Assembly: GCF_014656215.1 (NCBI RefSeq)
Contig: NZ_BNBZ01000003.1
Span: 310,001-374,000, forward strand
Reading direction: 5' to 3'
Source of the DNA: Streptomyces zaomyceticus
GTDB taxonomy: Bacteria; Actinomycetota; Actinomycetes; Streptomycetales; Streptomycetaceae
DNA: 64,000 nucleotides
The position numbers and the translations under genes were made by a program. Positions within the stretch are counted from its first letter, which is position 1, and each line of letters begins with the position of its first letter. The notes beneath the pieces are model-generated. The model was not told the DNA's origin and made no database searches. It worked only from the letters and a program-made list of their open reading frames with translations. Shown in pieces: positions 7,382-16,083 of this stretch.

Positions 7382-8710
7382 CTACGGGGTCGCCGGGCCC
7401 ACTCCGGGCGCGGGGGCGTGTTCGGCGGCCGCCCGGACGTCGATCTCCCGCCAGAATCCCGCCCGGATCGCATAGCGGTCGTGCTCGTCGATCTGATCGT
7501 CCTTGTGGGCGAGAAGACCGAATCGGGCGGCGTAGCGGAGGAGTTCGCCGTCGATGCGGTGCGGGATGCGGGGGTAGAGGGTGGACAGCTTCTGGACGTG
7601 ACTCTGCTCGGGGAGCCGTTCCATCCACCGGCGGGCGAACACCTGTCCGACCTCGAACGGATCGCCGCCGACCGTGGTGATGTCCTCCTCCCGGTCCGCC
7701 CAGCGCTGCTCGGCGCTGGTGAGGGTGGCCAGAGTGGGCAGGGAGGCGGTCTCGGCCGGTTCGCCGAGGGTGGGGGCGGGGCGCTCGACCCAGCCGCGGT
7801 CGGAGGACCAGCGCAGCGCGCTGGCGCCCTGCGGCACGGGGCCGCCGGGGGCGGCTCCGGGGGCACGCAGTCCCGCCAGGTCCTTGGGGGTGGGGACACC
7901 CTTGCCCGCGCTCGGGGCGGGCACGCCGACGCCGTGGTCGTGCTCGTCGTCGCGGACGTGCCCGTTGCCGTTGTGGACGTGGCCGCCTCCGTGGACGTGA
8001 CCGTTGCCGTTGGCGGTGGAGACCTCCCCGGCGGCCGCGGCGGCCGCGGCCTCGGCGGCCCGTTCGGCGGAGGCGGCGAGAGCTGCCTCCGGCAGCGGCG
8101 CGGAGAGGATGGCGGCGATCTCGGGGCGCGGGGCGGGCGGGGGCGAGCAGATCCCGGTGAGGTCCTTGGCGCGGACGGCCCGGGTGATCCAGGCCCGGTC
8201 GAGGACGCGCCGTTCGTCGGCCTCGGCGACCAGGTCCTCGGACTGGTTGTAGTCGCCGTCGGCGGCCTGGACGGCCCAGAGATGGACGGCGACTCCGTGT
8301 TCCTTGGCGGACATCAGACCGGGCAGCAGATCGCCGTCGCCGGTGACGAGCACGATGTCCGAGCAGGCCCTGTTCCTGGCGAGCTCGGTCAGCTCGGTGT
8401 GCATGGCCGCGTCGACGCCCTTCTGGGCCCAGCGTCCGTCGCTCCTCGTCAGCGCTCCCAGCCGGACGGTGACCCGGGGCATCACCCGCAGTCTGCGGTG
8501 CTCGGGCTGGGGCACCCGGTCGGGTGCGCCGTCGAACCAGTAGATCCGCAGGAGGGGCAGCGCGGTCTCGGCCTCGGCGCGCTGGCGCAGCTGCTGGATG
8601 AGCCCGGCGTGATCGACGGTGATCCTGGAGCGGGCCGGTTCCCCGGCGAGAAGACTGGCGGCGGCGCCCAGCAGGTAGCCGGCGTCCACCAGGACGACGC
8701 AGCGGTCCAC
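7382..8710 (-). CDS. NYN-domain (PIN-like) putative ribonuclease with His-rich linker
   Basis: 442 aa. The N-terminal 170 residues are a NYN/LabA-like domain of the PIN fold: CVVLVDAGYLLG with the first acidic ligand at D9, KGVDAAMHTEL, and VTGDGDLLPGL, the usual Mg2+-binding acidic set. Family members are thought to cut RNA. Next comes an Ala-rich helix, then a disordered segment rich in Gly, Asn and His (NGNGHVHGGGHVHNGNGHV), then a conserved actinomycete C-terminal domain with VGGDPFEVGQVFARRWMERLPEQ. I prefer the GTG at 8710 because GAAAGAGG ends 9 bases upstream; the GTG at 8719 directly abuts that site. No clear neighbour partner. Confidence 0.85.
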   Translation of the reverse strand: MDRCVVLVDAGYLLGAAASLLAGEPARSRITVDHAGLIQQLRQRAEAETALPLLRIYWFDGAPDRVPQPEHRRLRVMPRVTVRLGALTRSDGRWAQKGVDAAMHTELTELARNRACSDIVLVTGDGDLLPGLMSAKEHGVAVHLWAVQAADGDYNQSEDLVAEADERRVLDRAWITRAVRAKDLTGICSPPPAPRPEIAAILSAPLPEAALAASAERAAEAAAAAAAGEVSTANGNGHVHGGGHVHNGNGHVRDDEHDHGVGVPAPSAGKGVPTPKDLAGLRAPGAAPGGPVPQGASALRWSSDRGWVERPAPTLGEPAETASLPTLATLTSAEQRWADREEDITTVGGDPFEVGQVFARRWMERLPEQSHVQKLSTLYPRIPHRIDGELLRYAARFGLLAHKDDQIDEHDRYAIRAGFWREIDVRAAAEHAPAPGVGPATP

Positions 8711-8935
8711 GTGTTCCACCCTCTTTCGGGAACCTCGGGATCGGAAGTTGCTTCGGATTTCCTTCGAGTCTGCCCGAAGGCCGGGGGCTCAACGGTCGGA
8801 ACTGGATCATCGGCGTGGCGGATGTCACGTTCCCTGACACCTTACGCTCCGTAATGATCCAACATGCGACACTTCGTACCATATGTGAGTCTGACAGCGG
8901 CCCTGGCCCCTAGGTCCCTTTGAGGAGGCATCCCC

Positions 8936-9109
8936 ATGGCCAAGAACCGCAATCAGAACCGCAGTCAGAAGCAGCAGTCTCCTGCCGAGCGCGGCGCCCA
9001 GCAGGCGCAGCAGTCGGCGATGGAGTCCCAGGCCGAACAGCGCGCCGGCCAGGTCACACCGGGTGACATGGCGCGCAAGGGCCGTCAGAAGCGCTTCGGC
9101 CACAACTGA
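8936..9109 (+). CDS. Small basic hydrophilic protein
   Basis: 57 aa: MAKNRNQNRSQKQQS at the start, a Gln/Ala-rich middle and GDMARKGRQKRFGHN at the end. It is highly polar, with no hydrophobic segment and probably no stable fold. It is too short for most gene callers, but it has a strong ribosome site (GAGGAGG, 7 bases before the ATG) and a strong terminator right after it. Proteins of this kind are common in Streptomyces genomes and have no assigned function. Confidence 0.75.
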   Translation: MAKNRNQNRSQKQQSPAERGAQQAQQSAMESQAEQRAGQVTPGDMARKGRQKRFGHN

Positions 9110-9127
9110 CGGATTCCGAGTACGGCA

Positions 9128-9161
9128 AAGGGGCGCGCCCGTGACGACGGGCGCGCCCCTT
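9128..9161. terminator. Bidirectional terminator between the small gene and dnaE
   Basis: Perfect 15-bp stem AAGGGGCGCGCCCGT / ACGGGCGCGCCCCTT with a 4-base loop. It lies 19 bp after the small gene and 50 bp after the end of dnaE on the other strand, so it can serve both converging transcripts. Confidence 0.8.
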
Positions 9162-9210
9162 GCGCGCGGTGCGGGAGATCCCGCCCGGCCGGGCCGGGCG
9201 GGACGGACGG

Positions 9211-12200
9211 TCAGCCCGCCAGGCAGGACGGGCCGAGCAGCACCTTCAGATCGCCGAAGAGCGCCGGGTCGGCCTGCACCCGGTGCCGGTCGAGCCTGAG
9301 GACGGTCGTGGTGCGGGGGCCCTGGAGCTTGATCCGTACCTCGGTGTTGCCCTTGTGGTGGCCCAGGATCTCGCCGAGCCGGGTGACCATCGGCGGGGTC
9401 ACCTTGACGGTGGGGATGGTGAGGATCACCGGCGCGTTGGTCCCGGCGTTCGACAGGTCGGGGACCATCAGCTCCATGGCGACCAGCCGGGGCACGTCCT
9501 CGCGCTTGTCGAGCCGTCCCTTGACGAAGACGACGGTGTCCTCGACGAGCTGGGTGGAGACCAGCTGGTAGGTGGCCGGGAAGAACATGCACTCGATGGA
9601 GCCGGCCAGGTCCTCGACGGTGGCGATGGCCCAGGCGTTGCCCTGCTTGGTCATCTTGCGCTGGAGGCCGGAGATGATGCCGCCGATGGTGACGACCGCG
9701 CCGTCGGAGTGCTCGCCGCCGGTGAGCTGGGAGATCGCCGCGTCCGTCTTGTCGGAGAGGACGTGCTCGATGCCGAAGAGCGGGTGGTCGGAGACGTAGA
9801 GGCCGAGCATCTCGCGCTCCTGGGCGAGCAGGTAGGACTTCTCCCACTCGACGTCGGAGAACTCGACGTCGAGTCCGAAGCCGGGCTCGTCGGTCGCCTC
9901 GTCGCCCATGCCGCCGAAGAGGTCGAACTGTCCCTCGGCCTCCTTGCGCTTGACCGCCACCACGTTGTCGATCATCGGTTCGTGGTGGGCGACCAGGCCC
10001 TTGCGGGTGTGGCCCATCTCGTCGAAGGCGCCTGCCTTGATCAGTGACTCGATGGTCCGCTTGTTGCAGACGACGGCCTCGACCTTGTCGAGGAAGTCCG
10101 GGAAGGTGGAGTACTTCCCCTTCGCCTTGCGCGACTTGATGATCGACTCGACGACGTTGGTGCCGACGTTGCGGACGGCGGAGAGGCCGAAGAGGATCAC
10201 GTCGTCGCCCTGGGCGGCGAAGTTCGACTCGGACTCGTTCACATTGGGCGGAAGCACCTTGATGCCCATGCGCCGGCACTCGTTGAGGTAGATCGCGGAC
10301 TTGTCCTTGTCGTCCTTGACCGAGGTGAGCAGTCCCGCCATGTACTCGGCCGGGAAGTTGGCCTTGAGGTAGGCGGTCCAGTAGGAGACCAGGCCGTACG
10401 CGGCCGAGTGGGCCTTGTTGAAGGCGTAGCCGGCGAAGGGGACCAGAACGTCCCAGAGGGCCTTGATGGCCGCGTCGCTGAAGCCCTTCTTCTTGGCTCC
10501 CGCCTCGAAGATGACGAAGTTCTTCGCCAGCTCGTCGGGCTTCTTCTTGCCCATCACGCGGCGGAGGATGTCGGCCTCACCCAGGGAGTACCCGGCGATG
10601 ATCTGGGCGGCCTTCTGCACCTGCTCCTGGTACACGATGAGGCCGTAGGTGACCGCGAGCACCTCTTCGAGCGGCTTCTCCAGCTCGGGGTGGATCGGGG
10701 TGATCTCCTGCTGCGCGTTCTTGCGCAGGGCGTAGTTCGTGTGCGAGTTCATGCCCATCGGGCCCGGCCGGTACAGGGCGGACACGGCGGAGATGTCTTC
10801 GAAGTTGTCGGGCTTCATCAGCCGCAGCAGCGAGCGCATGGGGCCGCCGTCGAACTGGAAGACACCGAGGGTGTCACCGCGCTGGAGCAGTTCGAAGGTC
10901 TTCGGATCGTCGAGCGGCAGGGCCAGGAGATCGAGGTCGATCCCCTTGTTGGCCTTCACCATCTTGACGGCGTCGTCCATGATCGTGAGGTTGCGCAGGC
11001 CCAGGAAGTCCATCTTCAGCAGGCCGAGCGACTCGCACTGCGGGTAGTCCCACTGGGTGATGGTGACGCCGTCGGTGTGCCGGACCCAGATCGGCGCGTG
11101 GTCGACGATCGGCTCGCTGGACATGATCACGCCGGCCGCGTGCACGCCCATCTGGCGGACCAGGCCCTCGACGCCCCGGGCGGTGTCGATGACCTTCTTG
11201 ACGTCCGGCTCGTTCTCGTACATCGCACGGATCTCGCCGGCCTCGCCGTAGCGCGGGTGCGACGGGTCGGTGATGCCGTTGAGGTCGATGCCCTTGCCGA
11301 GGACGTCGGCGGGCATGGCCTTGGTGAGCCGGTCGCCCATGGCGTAGGGGTAGCCGAGGACGCGCGCGGAGTCCTTGATGGCGTTCTTCGCCTTGATCTT
11401 GCCGTAGGTGCCGATCATGGCGACCTTGTCCGAGCCGTACTTCTCGGTCACGTACCGGATGACCTCGACGCGCCGACGCTCGTCGAAGTCGATGTCGACA
11501 TCGGGCATCGAGATGCGCTCGGGGTTGAGGAAGCGCTCGAAGATCAGTCCGTGCGGGATCGGGTCGAGGTCGGTGATGCCCATGGCGTACGCGACGATCG
11601 AGCCGGCCGCGGAGCCTCGGCCGGGGCCCACGGCGATGCCCTGCTTCTTCGCCCACATGATGAAGTCGGCGACGACGAGGAAGTAGCCGGGGAAGCCCAT
11701 CGAGATGATCGTGTCCATCTCGTACTCGACCTGCTTCATGCGGTCCTCGGGGATGCCCCCGGGGAAGCGGCGGGCCATGCCCCGCATGGTCTCCTCGCGG
11801 AACCAGGTGACCTCGGTGTACCCCTCCGGGATGTCGAACTTCGGCATGAGGTTCTTCTCGACGAACATGCCGTCGGTGGTGACCTGCTCGGCGACCAGGA
11901 GGGTGTTGCGGCAGCCCTCCTGCCAGGCGTCCGAGGAGTCGACGGCGTACATCTCGTCCGTGGACTTGAGGTAGTAGCCGGTGCCGTCGAAGCGGAAGCG
12001 GTCCGGGTCGGAGAGGTTCTTGCCGGTCTGGATGCAGAGCAGGGCGTCGTGCGCGGTCGACTCGTGCGCGTACGTGTAGTGGGAGTCGTTGGTGACCAGC
12101 GGCGGGATGCCGAGCTTCTTGCCGATCTCCAGGAGCCCGTCGCGGACCCGGCGCTCGATCTCGATGCCGTGGTCCATCAGCTCCAGGAAGTACCGCTCCT

Positions 12201-12750
12201 TGCCGAAGATGTCCTGGTACTCGGAGGCCGACTTCAGGGCCTCGTCGAACTGGCCGAGCCGGAGCCGGGTCTGCAGCTCGCCGGAGGGGCAGCCGGTGGA
12301 GGCGATGAGCCCCTCCGACCACTGGGAGATGGTCTCCTTGTCCATCCGGGGCCACTTCTGGAGCCAGCCCTCGGCGTAGGCGTCGGAGGAGAGCTTGAAG
12401 AGGTTGTGCAGTCCGGTGTTGTTCGCCGCCCAGATCGTCTTGTGGGTGTAACCGCCGGAGCCGGAGACGTCGTCCCGCTTCTGGTGCGGCTGGCCCCACT
12501 GGATCTTCCGCTTGTTGCGCCGCGACTCGGGCGCCACGTACGCCTCGATGCCGATGATCGGCGTCACCCCGGCCTTCTTGGCCGTGTGGAAGAAGTCGTA
12601 CGCCCCGTGCAGGTTGCCGTGGTCGGACATGGCGATGTGCGTCATGCCCATCTCGTTGCACGCGTTGAACATGTCCTTCAGCCGCGCGGCACCGTCCAGC
12701 AGCGAGTACTGGGTGTGGACGTGGAGGTGCGTGAAGGGCGGCTTGGTCAC
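9211..12750 (-). CDS. dnaE: DNA polymerase III subunit alpha (DnaE1)
   Basis: 1179 aa, the catalytic subunit of the chromosomal replicase. The PHP domain opens at FTHLHVHTQYSLLDGAARLKD (residues 5-25). The polymerase palm carries the acidic motifs GPGRGSAAGSIVAYAMGITDLDPI and MPDVDIDFDERRRVEVI. Fingers and helix-hairpin-helix parts follow (VYQEQVQKAAQIIAGYSLGEADILRRVMGKKK). An OB-fold is near the C-terminus (AVVTIGGIISGLQRKMTKQG). Length and motifs match actinobacterial DnaE1. The start is GTG with GGAGG-like sequence upstream. Monocistronic by layout: a divergent gene is upstream and a terminator downstream. Confidence 0.97.
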   Translation of the reverse strand: MTKPPFTHLHVHTQYSLLDGAARLKDMFNACNEMGMTHIAMSDHGNLHGAYDFFHTAKKAGVTPIIGIEAYVAPESRRNKRKIQWGQPHQKRDDVSGSGGYTHKTIWAANNTGLHNLFKLSSDAYAEGWLQKWPRMDKETISQWSEGLIASTGCPSGELQTRLRLGQFDEALKSASEYQDIFGKERYFLELMDHGIEIERRVRDGLLEIGKKLGIPPLVTNDSHYTYAHESTAHDALLCIQTGKNLSDPDRFRFDGTGYYLKSTDEMYAVDSSDAWQEGCRNTLLVAEQVTTDGMFVEKNLMPKFDIPEGYTEVTWFREETMRGMARRFPGGIPEDRMKQVEYEMDTIISMGFPGYFLVVADFIMWAKKQGIAVGPGRGSAAGSIVAYAMGITDLDPIPHGLIFERFLNPERISMPDVDIDFDERRRVEVIRYVTEKYGSDKVAMIGTYGKIKAKNAIKDSARVLGYPYAMGDRLTKAMPADVLGKGIDLNGITDPSHPRYGEAGEIRAMYENEPDVKKVIDTARGVEGLVRQMGVHAAGVIMSSEPIVDHAPIWVRHTDGVTITQWDYPQCESLGLLKMDFLGLRNLTIMDDAVKMVKANKGIDLDLLALPLDDPKTFELLQRGDTLGVFQFDGGPMRSLLRLMKPDNFEDISAVSALYRPGPMGMNSHTNYALRKNAQQEITPIHPELEKPLEEVLAVTYGLIVYQEQVQKAAQIIAGYSLGEADILRRVMGKKKPDELAKNFVIFEAGAKKKGFSDAAIKALWDVLVPFAGYAFNKAHSAAYGLVSYWTAYLKANFPAEYMAGLLTSVKDDKDKSAIYLNECRRMGIKVLPPNVNESESNFAAQGDDVILFGLSAVRNVGTNVVESIIKSRKAKGKYSTFPDFLDKVEAVVCNKRTIESLIKAGAFDEMGHTRKGLVAHHEPMIDNVVAVKRKEAEGQFDLFGGMGDEATDEPGFGLDVEFSDVEWEKSYLLAQEREMLGLYVSDHPLFGIEHVLSDKTDAAISQLTGGEHSDGAVVTIGGIISGLQRKMTKQGNAWAIATVEDLAGSIECMFFPATYQLVSTQLVEDTVVFVKGRLDKREDVPRLVAMELMVPDLSNAGTNAPVILTIPTVKVTPPMVTRLGEILGHHKGNTEVRIKLQGPRTTTVLRLDRHRVQADPALFGDLKVLLGPSCLAG

Positions 12751-12939
12751 GGCGGGAGGCCTCCGGAAAACAGGAGTCGACAGGCTGCGGGCAGTCTGGG
12801 GGGACAGCGTGGAAGTCTACGTCTCGCGACTGACAGACGTCGGGCACTCCCGGCTAGGGTCGCGCGTTGAGAGGCATGGAACGCCTGTCCCAATTGTCGT
12901 GAACATTCTCGCAGCACCCGGTACCAGGAGGCACCCTCG

Positions 12940-14265
12940 ATGTCGGTCCCGCAGCCCACCGCGGCAGAGCGCGGTGAGCACATTCTCGCCGTCTTCGACA
13001 CCGCCTTCGGCGAGCTCCTCGCCGCCGACCCCGCGGCCTTCCGCGTCAAGTTCCGGAAGATGGCCGGCTCCGCCTTCGCCTTCTACCGGGGGACGGCCTG
13101 CCTGTTCTACGCGGACCTGGAGAAGGAGGCCCACGGCGGCCCCTACCTGGACGAGCGCACCGGCCGGGTCTGGATCCACGGCGATCTCCACGCCGAGAAC
13201 TTCGGCACCTACATGGACGCCAACGGGCGGCTGATCTTCAACGTCAACGACTTCGACGAGGCCTACGTCGGCCCCTTCACCTGGGACATCAAGCGCCTCG
13301 CGGCCTCGCTCGCCCTCATCGGCTACGCGAAGGCGCTGAGCGACGAGCAGATCACCCACCTCGTCCGGATCTTCGCGGCCTCCTACCGGGAGCGGATCCA
13401 CGCCCTGGCGACCGGCACCGAGACCGACGACCTGCCGCCGTTCACGCTGGACACGGCCGAGGGCGCTCTCCTCGGCGCGCTCCGCGACGCCCGCGCCATG
13501 ACCCGGTTCGGGCTGCTGGACTCGATGACGGAGATCCGTGAGTTCGAGCGGCGCTTCGCGCCCGGCGGCGGATCGATAGAGCTGGACGCGGCGACCCGGT
13601 ACAAGATCCTCGCCGCCTTCGACGGCTACCTGGAGACGCTGCCCGAGGCCTCCCTCGTCCGCCCCGACTCGTACCGGGTGAAGGATGTGGTCGGGCGCCG
13701 CGGGATCGGCATCGGCTCGGCCGGCCTCCCCTCGTACAACATCCTCCTGGAGGGCCACAGCGACGCCCTGGAGAACGACGTCGTCATCTACATGAAGCAG
13801 GCCCAGACCCCTGCGGCCTCGCGCCATGTGACGGACCCGGCGGTGCGCGGCTACTTCCGGCACGAGGGACACCGCACGGTGATCTCGCAGCGCGCCCTGC
13901 AGGCGCACGCCGACCCCTGGCTGGGCTGGACCGAGCTGGACGGGGCGGGCCAGCTGGTCGCCGAGGTGTCGCCGTACGCGGTGGACCTGGACTGGTCGGA
14001 CATCGACGACCCGCAGGACATCGCGGCCACGGTCGCCGACCTGGGCCGGGCGACGGCGACCATGCACGCGGCGGCCGACGACTCCAGCGACCAGTCGCTG
14101 GTGCCGTTCTCGACCGAGCGGGCCATCGACGCGGCGATCGCCGCCGACGAGGAGGGCTTCGCCGAGCTCCTGGTGGACTTCGCGCACAGCTACGGGGCAC
14201 GCGCCAGGGCCGACCACCAGATCTTCGTGGATCTCTTCCGCAACGGCCGGATCCCGGGTCTGTAG
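12940..14265 (+). CDS. DUF2252 family protein
   Basis: 441 aa. It matches the DUF2252 family, whose fold resembles aminoglycoside phosphotransferase kinases: the catalytic-loop-like WIHGDLHAENFGTY (around residue 83) and the metal-loop-like FNVNDFDEAYVGPFTWDIKRLAASL (around 102-126). Biochemical function is not established. The start ATG follows AGGAGG by 8 bases. The gene diverges from dnaE with about 190 bp between them. Confidence 0.88.
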   Translation: MSVPQPTAAERGEHILAVFDTAFGELLAADPAAFRVKFRKMAGSAFAFYRGTACLFYADLEKEAHGGPYLDERTGRVWIHGDLHAENFGTYMDANGRLIFNVNDFDEAYVGPFTWDIKRLAASLALIGYAKALSDEQITHLVRIFAASYRERIHALATGTETDDLPPFTLDTAEGALLGALRDARAMTRFGLLDSMTEIREFERRFAPGGGSIELDAATRYKILAAFDGYLETLPEASLVRPDSYRVKDVVGRRGIGIGSAGLPSYNILLEGHSDALENDVVIYMKQAQTPAASRHVTDPAVRGYFRHEGHRTVISQRALQAHADPWLGWTELDGAGQLVAEVSPYAVDLDWSDIDDPQDIAATVADLGRATATMHAAADDSSDQSLVPFSTERAIDAAIAADEEGFAELLVDFAHSYGARARADHQIFVDLFRNGRIPGL

Positions 14266-14317
14266 GGACCCCCGGGACCGTCCACAGGTTCCCTTTAAGG
14301 ACGTCTTACCGACCGGC

Positions 14318-15022
14318 ATGGCACACTCCACGACGATGGACATGGCAGGGACGCAGCTGAGGGCGCTGCGGGCGGCGTTCTTCACGGCACTGGTCGTGAC
14401 GCTGTCCGTGGCGTCCCACGTGCTGCTCTCACGCGTGCCGCTGCCGCTCGGGACGGTCGTCCCGGTCGCGGTCGGCGTCTTCGCCGTGGCGTACGCCCTG
14501 GCCGGCCGCGAGCGCGGCCTCGGCCCGATCGCCGGACTCCTCGTCCCGCTGGAGCTGGCGGCCGACACGCTCTTCACCAGCGGCCAGGTGATCTGTTACG
14601 GCGCCGCCGGCGGCCCGGTCGCCGGTTCGCTGCGCGCGGTGGGCGTGGAGGTGTTCTGCGGCGGCGCCGTCGGCACCCCGCTGCCCGGCGTGGCGGCCCC
14701 CGAGAGCGGCACCGCGGCCGCCCTGCTCGACTCCCCCGACCCGGCGCTGCCGTGGCTGCTGCTCCTGGCCCACGTGGGCGTCGGGCTCTCGGCCGCGGTC
14801 TGGCTGCGGGGCGGGGAGCGGGCGCTCGCCCGGCTGCTCGGCGCGATGGCGGCCTTCGCGTTCCGGCCGCTGCTGATCGTGGCGGCCCTCTTCCGTACCG
14901 GTGGCCCGGCGCCGCGGCGCTCCGGGCGGCCCGCGGGACGGCCCCGGTCCTCCCGCGCCCGGCTCCTCACGCACTCCGTGGGACGGCGTGGACCGCCGTG
15001 CCAGGGCTTCGCTCTCGTCTGA
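14318..15022 (+). CDS. Multi-helix membrane protein of unknown function
   Basis: 234 aa. Hydrophobic helices are seen around residues 20-38 (FFTALVVTLSVASHVLL), 45-62, 68-85, 143-165 (ALPWLLLLAHVGVGLSAAVWL) and 170-190. The Arg/Pro-rich C-terminal tail after residue 195 should be cytoplasmic. An alternative ATG lies at 14336. No recognised family. It sits 62 bp before the DsbA-like gene and may share its transcript, which would suit an envelope role. Confidence 0.7.
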   Translation: MAHSTTMDMAGTQLRALRAAFFTALVVTLSVASHVLLSRVPLPLGTVVPVAVGVFAVAYALAGRERGLGPIAGLLVPLELAADTLFTSGQVICYGAAGGPVAGSLRAVGVEVFCGGAVGTPLPGVAAPESGTAAALLDSPDPALPWLLLLAHVGVGLSAAVWLRGGERALARLLGAMAAFAFRPLLIVAALFRTGGPAPRRSGRPAGRPRSSRARLLTHSVGRRGPPCQGFALV

Positions 15023-15084
15023 GCAGCGCAAGCACACAGGCACGCAGTCCCCCTTTCCTTCCCCACCCCACGGAGATCACGATC

Positions 15085-15897
15085 ATGAGCGCACGCAACA
15101 ACCAGGCCAACAAGGCTGCCGCCCGCGAGCGGATCCGCGTCGAGCGGGAGCGCCAGGCGAAGAAGGACCGGGCGCGCCGGCAGCTCGTCGTCGGCGTCTC
15201 GGCCCTGGCCGTGCTGGCCGCCGCCGGCGGCATCGGCTACGCCGTGGTGCAGTCCAACAAGCCCTCCCAGTGGGAGGCGGCGGCGAAGGCGACCGTGACG
15301 GCCCCGAAGAACACCTCGGGCACGAACGGCACGACCGTCGTCGTCGGCGAGGCGTCCGCCAAGAAGACCCTGGAGCTGTACGAGGACTCGCGCTGCCCCG
15401 TCTGCGCGACCTTCGAGCAGTCCGTGGGCGCCACGGTCGAGAAGGACGTCGAGGCCGGCAAGTACAAGATCAAGTACGTCGGTGCCACCTTCATCGACGA
15501 CGCCGCCACGGGCGAGGGCTCGAAGAACGCCCTCTCGGCGCTCGGCGCGGCTCTGAACGTGAGCCCCGAGGCCTTCCTGAAGTACAAGGCGGCGCTCTAC
15601 TCCACCACGTTCCACCCGGAGGAGAACGACGACAAGTTCGCCAAGGACTCCTACCTCCTGGAGGTCGCGGACTCGGTGCCGGCCCTCAAGGGCAACGCCG
15701 AGTTCAAGAAGAACGTCGAGAACGGCACCTTCGACGCCTGGGCGATGAAGATGTCGAAGGCCTTCGACGACAGCGGGGTGACGGGCACCCCGACCCTGAA
15801 GATGGACGGCAAGAAGGTGACCGTGGCGGGCAGCGACAACCCGCCGATGACGGCGGCCGAGTTCACCACGGCGATCGACGCGGCCCTGAAGGGCTGA
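15085..15897 (+). CDS. Membrane-anchored DsbA-like thiol oxidoreductase
   Basis: 270 aa. A highly charged cytoplasmic N-terminus (residues 1-32) precedes one membrane helix, LVVGVSALAVLAAAGGIGYAVV (around 34-55). The thioredoxin-fold domain outside the membrane has the redox motif C104-P-V-C107 in YEDSRCPVCATFEQ and the cis-Pro region VTGTPTLKMDG near residue 235. Members of this family make or shuffle disulfides in exported proteins, or reduce partners in the envelope. Start ATG is preceded by GGAGATCACGATC. Confidence 0.9.
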   Translation: MSARNNQANKAAARERIRVERERQAKKDRARRQLVVGVSALAVLAAAGGIGYAVVQSNKPSQWEAAAKATVTAPKNTSGTNGTTVVVGEASAKKTLELYEDSRCPVCATFEQSVGATVEKDVEAGKYKIKYVGATFIDDAATGEGSKNALSALGAALNVSPEAFLKYKAALYSTTFHPEENDDKFAKDSYLLEVADSVPALKGNAEFKKNVENGTFDAWAMKMSKAFDDSGVTGTPTLKMDGKKVTVAGSDNPPMTAAEFTTAIDAALKG

Positions 15898-16083
15898 CGC
15901 GCCTCCCCTCGTCTCCCCCCTGACCCGCCCGCCGGCCCGCGCGGCGGCGGGTCGGGGGCCGAGGGACGCGGCCCGGTCCTCCCGGTCGTCGCCGACCCTC
16001 CCGGCGACCGTGGGGCGACGAGCCGGCGAACATTCCGGTACCCCACTCCCCACCCACCGTACTCGTCCGTAACCTGACTGGTC

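Noticed and set aside
10408..12870. Long open frame on the plus strand opposite dnaE (820 codons)
   Set aside because: It mirrors the third-position GC of dnaE; its composition is Val/Gly/Asp/Leu/Arg-rich without any motif, and it has no ribosome site.
14429..16053. Minus-strand frames opposite the membrane and DsbA-like genes
   Set aside because: No motifs; the plus-strand proteins have clear membrane helices and a CPVC site.
16020..16083. PHO box ahead of phoD
   Set aside because: I looked for GTTCACC-like direct repeats with 11-bp spacing and found none convincing.
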